The position numbers and the translations under genes were made by a program. Of a DNA stretch of 64,000 nucleotides, positions 36,380 to 46,800 are shown piece after piece. Location: contig JASEVX010000012.1 in assembly GCA_031761405.1 (NCBI GenBank), positions 23,403,723 through 23,467,722 of the forward strand, given 5' to 3'. This DNA is from Serripes groenlandicus. Taxonomy: Eukaryota > Mollusca > Bivalvia > Cardiida > Cardiidae. How positions within the stretch are numbered: position 1 is the first letter of the stretch; each line of letters begins with the position of its first letter. The notes below the pieces were generated by a model. It made no database searches and was not told the DNA's origin. It saw only the letters and a program-made list of their open reading frames with translations.

Positions 36380-36745
36380 CGGAATGAAAATTACGACCCA
36401 ATCACAATGGTAACTTTATCGTGGAAATTGTACAATGTGGTGGGAAATCTCGGGAACCGAAGATAGCATTCGTCACGACACTGGCTCAAGACATCGAAAT
36501 GGCTTAATCTGAACTCAAAAGCATGACGGGGACGAATATGGCGAAAATACGATGAGCGGAATTTGCATATAAAAGTCGAAAGGACTTTTTGATGAGACCG
36601 CCCGGTATTCCGGGTTATAGTAAGGTCAACGCAGTTCGTCTTGACAATAGTGTGCATAATGTGTATTCGATATGTACGTTGCGTATTTAAACCACGTTAT
36701 TATTTCATACGCGGATGTATATTGTAGTCAATAAAAATTAAAAAT
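36380..36745. mobile_element. Possible solo LTR or LTR-like segment
   Basis: TATAAAAG at 36568-36575 is followed ~160 bp later by AATAAA at 36730-36735 in a non-coding, mixed-composition block, as in a U3-R-U5. No matching second LTR, primer-binding site or gag/pol was found, and the TG..CA ends are not clear. Confidence 0.25.
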
Positions 36746-36784
36746 TAAATTGTTCGTTTGTTGTTCTATCTAAACTTTATCGTT

Positions 36785-37015
36785 TATTATTAATTAACCA
36801 TCAGTACACTTCGAGATCTCCGGGGGCTCATTTGGGCGAGCCGCTAGCGCATTTAGGAGCTCCGGGAACTCATTAAGGAACGCCGTGAGCGCATATACGA
36901 TCTCCTGGGGCTCAATTAGGAGCGCATATAGGAGCTCCGATAGCTCATTTAGGAGCTCCGCGAGCGCATTTAAGAGCTCCGGGAGCTCATTTAGAAGCGC
37001 CGCGGGTTCATTCGG
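36785..37015. repeat. Degenerate minisatellite rich in GAGCTC
   Basis: About ten units of 20-25 bp built on GGAGCTCC and GAGCTCATTTAG. Units are themselves near-palindromic. One frame (36885 onward) gives a serine/arginine-rich low-complexity peptide; no sign that it is a gene. Confidence 0.8.
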
Positions 37016-37019
37016 GAGA

Positions 37020-38190
37020 AGCCCTTCTAAAATAAATCAAGTTAGTTTTCTAATGAACTTGTTAGGGATACACACAAACACACAAAGAAATGTATTTTGG
37101 CCCTAATGAAAACCCAACAATGAGGTCTACCATTAAGACTATAGCTTACATTGCCAACGATTGTTTGATATGAGGCTGTAACACCGTTTTTAACAATGTT
37201 CCAGTCATATCACGATGGGGTGGGTATGACGTCACGTTATCTCTCGATGTGATTATACGTGCTTCTTAAATAAGGTACAAGAGAAAGTTGATGCAAGGCA
37301 TCAATGTCGCCGGAAAAGCCGGCATTAAATTAATTTTTACCACACATACACTCTTGACTTTCATTAGTCTAAACATATACATGTACATAATGTTTTCATT
37401 GAGGACTAATACAAGGATTTTTGAAATTTAACATACAAATTTCAGGATTTCTTTTGATCAGAATTTTGGATTTTTTTTTGTATTTGTCAATAAAACCAGA
37501 ACAAATACAGTTTGGGATTTAGATATATTTGCACTAAAAAGCTATTTAACCATTCCCATGTTTAAAGCAAATGGAAAACCTATAAACGTTTAACACATTA
37601 AGAAAACTGTTAAATTGCTGAAGACATCAAGTTTCTCCTTTTTAATCAAAATTATGTACTTATTTCACAAATGTTCAAATTTATCCTCATATGTTTAAAA
37701 AGTAGACCACACTTTAAATACCATATCAGCTAAAAAAAAAAATTTAAATCATTGTTGCATACAATAGATGTATGGCTCAAAATTAATATACAAGAAACAG
37801 TCCATACATTTTACTATTTAAGAGATTTATGCAATAACGTTTTATGCGAACTAGACACATCAAGAAATATCTTTTAATTAAAACAGAACGTTCAATAATG
37901 TGAAACAAATACTAAAAAGAGAAAATGACTTTATATGCTGATATTGTAATGACATTTTAGCATTAGCAGGCTGCATGTCTAATCGGGGACGAATAAATAA
38001 TCTCGAATAGCTTGAAATAAAATGAAATACGAGGTTAATCAAACATTAACTTATAACCTTGGAAACATGCATTTCTTTTCAAATATATCATAACCTAGTG
38101 ATTTAAACAATCACAACCTGAATATTTTGGAGGCATTTACATTTGGTATTTCTAACAGAGGCGTAGCTTGGCAATAACCAATGTGTAGGC
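37020..38190. other. AT-rich intergenic stretch, nothing recognised
   Basis: Low-GC sequence with many short A and T runs and no long ORF, no splice-consistent exon and no repeat family seen elsewhere in the window. Confidence 0.5.
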
Positions 38191-38197
38191 CGTCTCG

Positions 38198-38406
38198 TGA
38201 GAACATCAACATTGTGGACTCTGCGTAAAGTATCGACCCGGATCAGCCTAAGCATGACACACAGGCCTACCTGGTTATACACTGTTCGCCTCCTGTGGAT
38301 TTTCTGTTTCAGGAATCACTACTCTATCTATCCTTAGACGGAATGTGTCGGCCGGATCAGTCTGCTCGGAAAGCGCAGGCTGATCTGGTCGATACATTAC
38401 GCAGAT
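38198..38406. mobile_element. Fold-back MITE (GAGAACATCAACATT end), copy 3
   Basis: Contains ACATCAACATTGTGG, CTCCTGTGGATTTTCTGTTT, CAGGAATCACTACTC and GATACATTACGCAGA, in the same order as 17382-17593. Confidence 0.7.
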
Positions 38407-39177
38407 GTGTATCGCCGCAGCTGCATTTTGGGGCAATTTTAGAAAAAATATGTAGGCACGTGCCTACAGTGCCTAAAGGGAGCTACGCCCCTGTCTAATA
38501 ACAACTTGTCCTTCCATGTGATTTCTGAAAAGCTTTTAAAACTGAAGGTTTCCGGTTATGTCTGATTTATCTTCATTTGTTAAAAACTAGTTCTAGAGTT
38601 GCTTGGGTATGACGCGTCATTTCTGGATTATGATTATTAATTTCCCGTAGCGTCGTTTCCATATACGGTATGAATGGTTCCTTTGATGATATTGCTCACG
38701 TAATAATGTTACGTGTTGATAAACACTTGGTTCGGTGATGACGTCATTAACCACTTAATATTTTTTTTAAGAAAAGTGTTATGAAAATAACTTCCTTTTG
38801 TACTACTCCCGTTGTCTAGTTAATGCCATATATGAACATATACAAAACAAAGCCCTAAATGTTCCGGAAGCTTAATATTTCAATCGAAACAACAGTTAAA
38901 TTGAAAAATTGGAGTTTCTTTGTAGATTCAATAATGACAGGATAAAAGACCCGGGTATTGTGATGTTGGAATTTTAACTATTGTGTCAAAAAATAGAGGA
39001 GACAGATATTACTCATAAAGTAAAGATTATCAACAAGTGCATTATATTGTATTCATATCTTTTAATATATTGCAATAGAAGAATGGTTTATTTTAGGATA
39101 CACTTGTGTGACTTATACATCCCCTAGATTACCATCCCTGACCCATATCTATAGACTATTGCTACAAGAACAATGTA

Positions 39178-39426
39178 TCGAGGGCTTGGCGTGAAACGGT
39201 TGTAACTAAAGACCTATTTTGAAAACCCTGGTTTAGGGGCAATTTTGACCCATTTGTAAACAATGCAAATCTAGGTGCCATTGCTCAGAACGAGCAATGG
39301 CATCTAAATTTCCATTGTTTACCAAGAAAAATGATTTAACGATTATAAAGGCTTTATTGAGAGGTGATTAACCTTGGTAAAAAAAATACAAATTTTAGTT
39401 ACAACCGTTTCACACCAAGCCCTCGG
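39178..39426. mobile_element. Tc1/mariner-type MITE (TCGAGGGCTTGG ends), copy 2
   Basis: 249 bp flanked by TA at 39176-39177 and 39427-39428. Inverted ends TCGAGGGCTTGGCGTGAAAC / CACACCAAGCCCTCGG. Central stem CCATTGCTCAGAACGAGCAATGG is perfect. Confidence 0.88.
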
Positions 39427-39439
39427 TATGTCGTTCATC

Positions 39440-39600
39440 AATCGAATTAGTACAATTGCTTAAAACAGTTGAAAACATTGTGGCAAAATGGGAAATTGCT
39501 CGATTTGAGCAATTTCCCCTTTTGTCACAGTGTTTTCAAAAGTCGCATGCAGCAGAGGCGTCTAAAAAGTGTCTTTATTTGGGAAAGGGTTACAATCTGA
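39440..39600. mobile_element. piggyBac-like MITE fragment
   Basis: Central stem GAAATTGCTCGATTTGAGCAATTTC, GCAGCAGAGGCG and the right end TTTGGGAAAGGGTTA are present; the left arm is missing. Confidence 0.65.
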
Positions 39601-40747
39601 CCAAAATACTTCGCTGTACATGTACGTATATTTGGCGTTTTAGGTCTGGTTTTAATGAGATAGGTCGTTCACCAACAATCGATACGATTCCACCAGCAAA
39701 GATAAATATGATAAAGAGTTGTATTGATAAAAAAACAATAAACTATTACTTATTTTACGAAATTATCAAAACTCAAGCGATAAATAAAGAAGACAAACAC
39801 ACACATGCATGAGAATGACTTTAGTAGATATATATTAGCTTGCCAGTCGGTAGCAAAACACAGATTCAAATATAAGCCCATCTAAATGAAAGCATTCACA
39901 GCCAGAGCTTAGACACATATACATAAACACAGTTTGATATAGAACAGAACAGAACAAAAAAAAAATTGACATTAAGCATATAAGCTCATAGTCATATAAA
40001 ACATACATATAAATATACATACAACAGGAAATGGCATGTCGTTTAATACATTCATATACATACCATTGTTATCATAATTGTATACATTTAGGTTGAAAAC
40101 GTGAGATTACTTCCGCTTATTGTTACTTATTCCTGGATATAAGTTTACTTAAGAAATCAATACTTATAAAGTGCAACTTCAAGCAGTGCACTAGAATAAG
40201 AAAAAAACCATGAATGGTTTGTATCTTGCATTATTGATGCGTTTTAATTGGCCAACCGTAGAAAAACTTATGAAACGGAATGTGATGAAGTATTCGGACT
40301 TAAGCGCATACTAGTTCACCCTTTCCCACATGCAGACGCTTTCTTAAGCCTCTGAAGCAGTCGACTTTTGATTGAAAACATCGAGGCAAACGGATACACT
40401 GCTTACACTGTTTTCAATTGTACCCAATAACCTTTCCTTTGTTTATAAGGGTGGTTTTCAATTGTACCCAATAACCTTTCTTTTGTTTATAAGAGGGGTT
40501 TCCATATTTGTTGAGTGGATAGTTTCAAAGTCGTCTGCACGCTTATTGTATTTGGCAAAAGAAATAAACTTATAACAAATAAACAGAAAGAATCGAAAGA
40601 AAAAATATTTCCTTATTACGTCACAAGAAAAAACCGATCATCTGAAACTATTGGACCAACGAAACCCTTTTTCAGTTTGCGATACCGCTGTGTATGATCA
40701 GGATACTTCGTCTTTGCAATCTAATCGTACATTTAACCCAATTCCGA

Positions 40748-40930
40748 CTCGGTGGTGTAGCGGTAGAGTATTCGCATCGGATGCGGGAGGTCGCGAGTTC
40801 AACCCTCGTCCGGGTCATACCAAAAATGTAATTATGACTTGCCATGCTTAACGCTTAGGGTTGTGGGGTTAGTATTACGGCTGGCTCAAAAGTACTACTT
40901 GTAGCTTATCCAGGAAATGCCATGATATAA
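40748..40930 (+). mobile_element. tRNA-derived SINE with recognisable head
   Basis: The head at 40748-40822 has an A-box-like TGTAGCGGTAGAG and a B-box GAGTTCAACCC. The body is the common type (TTGCCATGCTTAACGC, GTTGTGGGGTTAG, CCAGGAAATGCCATGATATA). Not a functional tRNA: the outer stem does not pair and SINE body follows. Confidence 0.75.
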
Positions 40931-40986
40931 CTATACACAGTTCGCCATTTAGTTATAGCAGGTTTCACGAAACTTCTCTAAAGCAA

Positions 40987-41215
40987 GGAATCCGCTGTGG
41001 TCGAGTGGTTAGCGTCGGGGATTTCGAAACCGGGTGTCCCGGGCTCGATCCCCAGTCGCGGCACTACGGTCATGGTGGAGTGCCCTTGGGCAAGGCACAT
41101 TTTCTAGCCTAGTACTGGTTTGTTTACCCAGGGATCATGAATAATTAAATTTAATTGCGCGCTAAATGACCTTAGCTGTCGATGCGCCGTAAAACAATAT
41201 ACATTCATTCATTCA
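40987..41215 (+). mobile_element. Full-length tRNA-derived SINE with exact 13-bp target duplication
   Basis: TTCTCTAAAGCAA stands at 40974-40986 and 41216-41228. The SINE begins GGAATCCGCTGTGGTCGAGT. A-box GGTCGAGTGGTTAGCG and B-box GGCTCGATCCCC follow, then the body with GGTGGAGTGCCCTTGGGCAA and CTGTCGATGCGCC, and an (ATTC)n tail. Target-primed insertion with a short tail repeat implies mobilisation by a LINE. The target is a copy of the 120-bp repeat of 11945-12340. Confidence 0.95.
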
Positions 41216-41710
41216 TTCTCTAAAGCAATATCCATTTGGACCCTTAGCACAGATGCGCGTACACTTTGTTTCGCACGAATGTAATAATAACTACGTGACC
41301 TAGCGGTTGGTACCGGCTGTTCCGGGTTCTTTCCCTACTCGTGGTGGTCATATGGTCGATGTCCCTCGGGCAAGTCACATTTCCTTTCATTGTACTGGTT
41401 GGTTTACCCAGAGTAAGTCAACAACCAACGTAATATAACTAGAATAATGTTGACAATGGAATAAGCCAATCATGCTAAAAAAAAAAAAGAACCCATCATA
41501 ACGAGCAATTTCTCTCTTTGTCACATTGTTTTTAACTTTCCTCAATTATCATACTTTCAAATATTGAGATTTGTTCACATCTTTGTTTCAGACGTTTTCA
41601 AAGTGGTGTGCTGCAGATTTGTTGTATGTGTGAAAGGGTTAGGTTCATATATAGATAGTGTATTCGTTCATTGTAACCCCATCACTATTTGTTTGAACAA
41701 AGTGAACATT

Positions 41711-41908
41711 TTAACCCTTTCAGCGATGAGACAATTCTGCAGCAGACAACTTTAAAAATATCGTGACAAAAATTGCTAAAATTCTCTTAAACTGAAAGCA
41801 TATTTATTGAAGAGACTTTAAAACATTGTGGCAAAAGGAGAAATTGCTCTATTTGCAGTCGTCTGCTGCAGATGCGTCAGAAAGCTTCTATATGTGGGAA
41901 AGGGTTAA
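41711..41908. mobile_element. piggyBac-like MITE
   Basis: TTAACCCTTTCAGCG at left and TATGTGGGAAAGGGTTAA at right; CTGCAGCAGAC box; the central hairpin is mostly deleted. Confidence 0.8.
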
Positions 41909-41940
41909 TTAACTGATAGTGTATGCTTCGATGTGTCTGC

Positions 41941-42152
41941 TTTAGCCCTTTCCCACCTAGAGACGCATTTTGAGCCAATAGCAGCAGACGACTTTTGAGA
42001 ACACTGTGACAAAACGAGCAATTTCTTTTTTGCCGCAATGTTTTCAACTCTTTTCAGTAATTATAACTACAGTTATAGAACTTTTCTGCGTTTTTGCCTA
42101 GATGTTTTCAAAGCCGTCTGCTGCAGATTTGCTGTATGTGGGAAAGGGTTAA
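41941..42152. mobile_element. piggyBac-like MITE
   Basis: Left end TTTAGCCCTTTCCCACC (first base pair mutated), right end TATGTGGGAAAGGGTTAA. Contains AGCAGCAGACGAC and CGTCTGCTGCAG. Confidence 0.78.
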
Positions 42153-42229
42153 AATCATGGGAAGAAAATACTGTAATATATGAAACTTTGGAAGAATGAT
42201 TTGGAAACAGTGTTGAAGAGAGACAGGAG

Positions 42230-42722
42230 AAATTGCTCGATATTAGAAATTTCTCTTTTATTCAGAATGTTTTAATAATGTGTCAGCAACCAATGAATCG
42301 GAAGATAATTGTTAAAGGAGAAATTGCTTGATATAAGCAATATCTTCTTTGTCCAAATTAAAAATGTTAGCTACCAATACCAGAAGTCGTGTGCGTCATG
42401 AAAATTGTTGCTTGTGAAATAGCTTGAAGAATTTAGCAATTTCTCCTTTGTCCACGATGTTTATAAAACAATGTCAGCTGCCAATGCGTCAGAAGTCGTC
42501 TTTGCCATGCAAGTTGTTACGTGAAAAAGCGCTTGAACTTAGCAATGTCTCCTTTGTTCACGATCATTTCGAAATGTATCAGCTGCTTATGCGTCAGAAG
42601 TGTTCTGTGTCATGGAAATTGTGACAAAAGAGATTGCTCGATTTTAGCAACTCATCCTTTGTCTGCAATGTTTTTAAACAAAACCTATCAACTGCAAAGG
42701 CGTTAGAAGTCGTCTGTACCGA
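42230..42722. repeat. Tandem array derived from the MITE centre
   Basis: About five units of 85-110 bp, each joining a GAAATTGCTCGAT/TTAGCAATTTCTCC stem to CAGCTGCCAATGCGTCAGAA and GTCGTCTGT-like segments (CAGCTGCC at ~42475, CAGCTGCT at ~42579, CAACTGCA at ~42690). The parts come from the piggyBac-like MITE, but no TTAA ends separate them. It ends ~30 bp before the heat-shock element of the IAP promoter. Confidence 0.75.
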
Positions 42723-42753
42723 TTCTTCGATGCAAAACCAGAATCAAATGCCC

Positions 42754-42766
42754 GAAGTTTCGGGAA
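42754..42766 (+). promoter_or_regulatory. Heat-shock element, three perfect units
   Basis: GAAGTTTCGGGAA fits GAAnnTTCnnGAA exactly (GAA 42754-42756, TTC 42759-42761, GAA 42764-42766), the HSF1 trimer site. It lies 103 bp upstream of a TATA box and about 145 bp upstream of the inferred start of the IAP transcript. Heat-inducible control is an inference. Confidence 0.65.
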
Positions 42767-42868
42767 GTAATAGTATAGATGACTTCATATGCTATTTATA
42801 GTAACAGGGAATTGTTACTTTGTTTACCGTTGTTTAAAAATAGAATAAGGTTTATCCCAATTTATGTG

Positions 42869-42918
42869 TATAAAAGCTGTTTCATTCAGTAACATTTGCC
42901 ATTGATAATTTGTAAAAC
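42869..42918 (+). promoter_or_regulatory. TATA box, inferred start site and 5' non-coding exon of the IAP gene
   Basis: TATAAAAG at 42869-42876; an initiator-like GCCATTG about 30 bp downstream (A at ~42901); then a strong donor AAAAC|GTAAGT with the exon ending at 42918. The matching acceptor is TTTATTTCAG before 43551. The exon would be only ~18-20 nt; transcript data are needed to fix its start. Confidence 0.55.
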
Positions 42919-43550
42919 GTAAGTATCACTTTCTAAGTATGAATCAATTAATGGAATAATGAATGAAACTGCATATAAATGTGAGATTTAACCCTTTCCC
43001 ACTTGCAGACACATTTTGACGCATTAGTAGCAGGCGACTTTTGAACATATTTTAAATCGAGCAAAAATGGCTCAAAATTTCTACTTTTACCTCAATGTTT
43101 TCCATTGTGTTCAATTATCTTTCATTTATCGACATTTTGCCTACATGCTTTCGAGGTCATCTGCTAAGTATTGTTTTCAGTGGTAAAGGACTGCACCAGG
43201 GACTATACTAATACGTATTAGTAGTCCCTTATTGCATGGAATAATAAATGAAGCTGTGCATGTTTGTGATTTAATCGAATTTATCTTTAATAGAAATCGA
43301 TCGTTTGCATCAAATAGGCATAGAATAAATGAAGTAATTGAAATCTGAATTAATAGTTCTTTTAAATCAACGTTTATCTAACTGTGTAGATGAAAGGAAA
43401 GCTTCAGAAAATGCAGAAGATTTGTTTCTTGTTTTCAACCGGTTTAACAATTATATACGAGTAATGAAGACTGCGTAAAAAAATATGGATAAGAAATACA
43501 TAAACACAGTAATTTTCTAGCTTAATAAAATATATACATCTTTATTTCAG

Positions 43551-43859
43551 AATAACAACAGCAACAACAACAACAACTTTGAAAAAAAAAAGGATCTCAT
43601 TCAGCTATGGCATTATTATTCCACCAACAGCCTAATCATTTTCATTTACAACAACATTTGGTGGCAAGTCGTACGCGGACACATGTGACGAAACCTGGGA
43701 AAGATTTCACCAAAAAGGACATTCATTCGACACAGCCAACGCGTCCAGTGCATCCAGAATACTCCGAGTTAAACTGGAGGTTGTTCTCTTTCTCGAATTG
43801 GAACTACGAGTCGGTTCAGAGTTCGAGACGTTTGGCAACGAACGGATTTTTCTATACAG
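43551..43859 (+). CDS. IAP first coding exon (UTR plus N-terminus and half of BIR1)
   Basis: Acceptor TTTATTTCAG, 56 nt of CAA-rich leader, ATG at 43607, donor ACAG|GTATGT. The start was chosen because it is the first ATG in the exon and opens the frame that runs into BIR1. The N-terminal ~45 residues are His/Gln-rich and without a recognised domain. Confidence 0.85.
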
Positions 43860-46800
43860 GTATGTGCCATATTTTATCATCATCATTATTATTATTATCA
43901 TTATTATTATTATCATTTATTATAATAATTACTACTTCTCTTATTTTGGTCATTATTATTGCTATTGTATTATTTATCATTAATTGTATCATTATTCAGA
44001 CAATACATTTTCATATAAACAGATAGTTATTGTTATCACTAATTGTTATAATAGTCATTAAACTGCTTTTAGTTTGATTATTATTATTGTTATTGTATAA
44101 TTATTATTATTATAATTTTTATTATCATATTTTTTATTATTAATATTATCATTTTACTACTATCATTTATTATTATTATTATTATGTTATTATATTTATT
44201 ATTACTCTAATTTTGGTCATTATTATTGCTTTTGTATTATCATTAATGTTATCATTATTCAGACAATTAACTGCTTTTAGTTTGAATATTAATATTGCTA
44301 TTTATTAATCTATTTATTTATTTATTTATTTATATTATTTATGTTTCTCATTTCTCATTATTACCGTTTCCTTTATTATCCCAGAACAGGGTGACCTTGT
44401 GCGATGTTACCACTGTAGTATTGGGTTTAAAGACTTTCAAAACACTGACGATCCCCTTTTTGAGCATGCGCGTCATTCACCAAATTGTCCAGTACTCTCA
44501 CAACTTTTGGATTTGCCTCCGTCCGAGAAAAAGGTACTTTTGAGCCATGTTCTAGAGCATAATTTGTCTGCACATGCAAACTGCCCAACGTGCACTATTT
44601 AGTCATTAGTTTCTGGAACTTTTTTGCGACTAAATTATGAATTAGTGATTATCAAGATCAAATTTCTCGGATGCGTAACTTGATCTTGATCTACACTGGT
44701 CGCAAATGCCCTATTCTCAGCTTGCCTAGAACGGAACCCGATTCTTTAATTATATTTATTTTGTTTTATTAATTCTTCTTGAATATATTTATACATTTAT
44801 TTACATATGTATTTAGTTATATATCTATTTACGCATGTATTTTATGCATTTATTTATTCATTTTCATATATCTATGTATTTACATATATATATATATATT
44901 GATTTATTTAATTTATTTTAAATTTATTTGATACAAATAAAAAAATCTTAGATCTAAACTAATAAACAATTTATTAAAAGAAAAAGAGTTCCAAACAGTT
45001 TATTGGGATATAAACAATTGGTTTAGTAACACAGAATATTTCGTGCATAAAATAGAAATCGTTACTTCACGATGTACTACATTAAGCAAATCGAGGGCTT
45101 GGCGTGAAACGGTTGTAACTAAAAACCTTTTTTTCAAACGCTCGTTTAGGGGCAATTTTGACCCCTTTGTAAACAATGAAAATTTAGGTGCCATTGCTCA
45201 GAACGAGCAATGGCACCTAAATTTCCATTGTTTACAAAGAAAAATGATTTAATTGCTTTTAAAAACTTTATGGCGAGGTGATTAACCTTGGTAAAAAATT
45301 ACCAATTACAACCGTTTCACGCCAAGCCCTCGAAATGTTGCTTGAAACTTTTGATTGATAGCGTATCAAAAAGATTGTCTTAAGATGTTAACACTTTCTA
45401 TCACTTTCTTTCATTTCAGTCTGCAAAAGATGAAGACAAACAGAAACAAATACAAACAAAAACTGGTAAGTATTTTACTTAACCTACAAAAATGCAATTT
45501 TATACGCAGCTCTGTAACCTTTTCTTAAGAAAACACATAGTTTCATAACTTCAAAAGAAAAGAGAAGAAAAGTTTTTTTAAATCTATTTTTGAAGAATCG
45601 GGAATTTCCCAAAATTATTTCAGGATGTGGGAATTTCCCGTACATGAAAATATAAATCGGGAAAATCCCCATGCAGTGATTAATTTGTACAAGGGAAGTA
45701 ACTCAAATTCATGAGGTTTATTCGGTTAAGACATCATTACCTCCCTTGTTTTCGTTTCGAGTCCATATGAATACAGCAACCATATTAGTGAAGACATTTC
45801 GGATTAACTGACGATTTAGAGTTTAGATAATTTTAAACCTGTTCTCAATTGTAGACGCATCTGATCGCATCTACAACAGACGACCTTTGAAAACAACGCT
45901 TTCATTTATATCGCTTTGCCATATTTTTTGCCTAGATTCGTTCAGCGTCATCTGCTTCAGCTTTCAGCTTTCATACGATACAATAAGAATAGAAATGGTA
46001 CGATTATTCGATTCAATGTTAACACGAATTACACGAACTTAAAAAGAGTTCCTCTTGCCTAACCGTCTAACCGTATCGAAAATACACATTGCTGTGCAAC
46101 AGCTTGTGCTACACTTCAAGTATGTTGTACTAAGTTTCATCGATGATGTATTTTATATTGTATATTATATACATACACACTTGTTATTTAAAGCGATCTG
46201 AAAACGTTTATTCCGTTTAATCAGGTTTAATGTATATATATATATATATATATATTTTATATCCATTGTATTATCATCTATTAACACTTCTATTTTACAT
46301 TTAAACTGATTAGTTGCTAGTGACTCACAATCCATTTGTATGGTATGCTAGTACCTCTAATAGGAACAATTATTGACTACAAATGTGAATGTAAAACTGT
46401 TATATTAATCAATTGTATATATATTACTTGTATTATGTGTCACTTTAACATAATATAAAACTACAAAAAGATAATATATATAATTTATTTATATATACAA
46501 CTACTATTTACTTCTGTCCTCCAGATATCGAGAAACAGTGCAGTAACAGTAATACAGATACCACAATAAAACACCTGGAATACCAATCTTACGCTGTCCG
46601 TCTCTCCTCCTTTACCCGCTGGCCAACTCATAAGCCACAAACCCCACAACAACTTGCCGAAGCAGGATTTTATCACACAGGTATGTACGTCATTACTGTA
46701 TGGGTGGTAACATTAACAGTACGAAATCTTTGTGAATTTCGCTAATAAAAATGGCTTAAGTTTCTACTAGAATGAATATGATATGATATCAAAAGATATG

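Noticed and set aside
40748..40822. tRNA gene (also 18530-18600, 52965-52985, 55480-55562, 60207-60290, 62811-62870)
   Set aside because: A and B boxes are present but acceptor stems do not pair and SINE bodies follow directly.
44399..44602. Separate short gene ending in NCPTCTI
   Set aside because: Its first part is the second IAP coding exon in frame; the rest is read-through past the donor at 44534. A truncated isoform by intron retention cannot be excluded.
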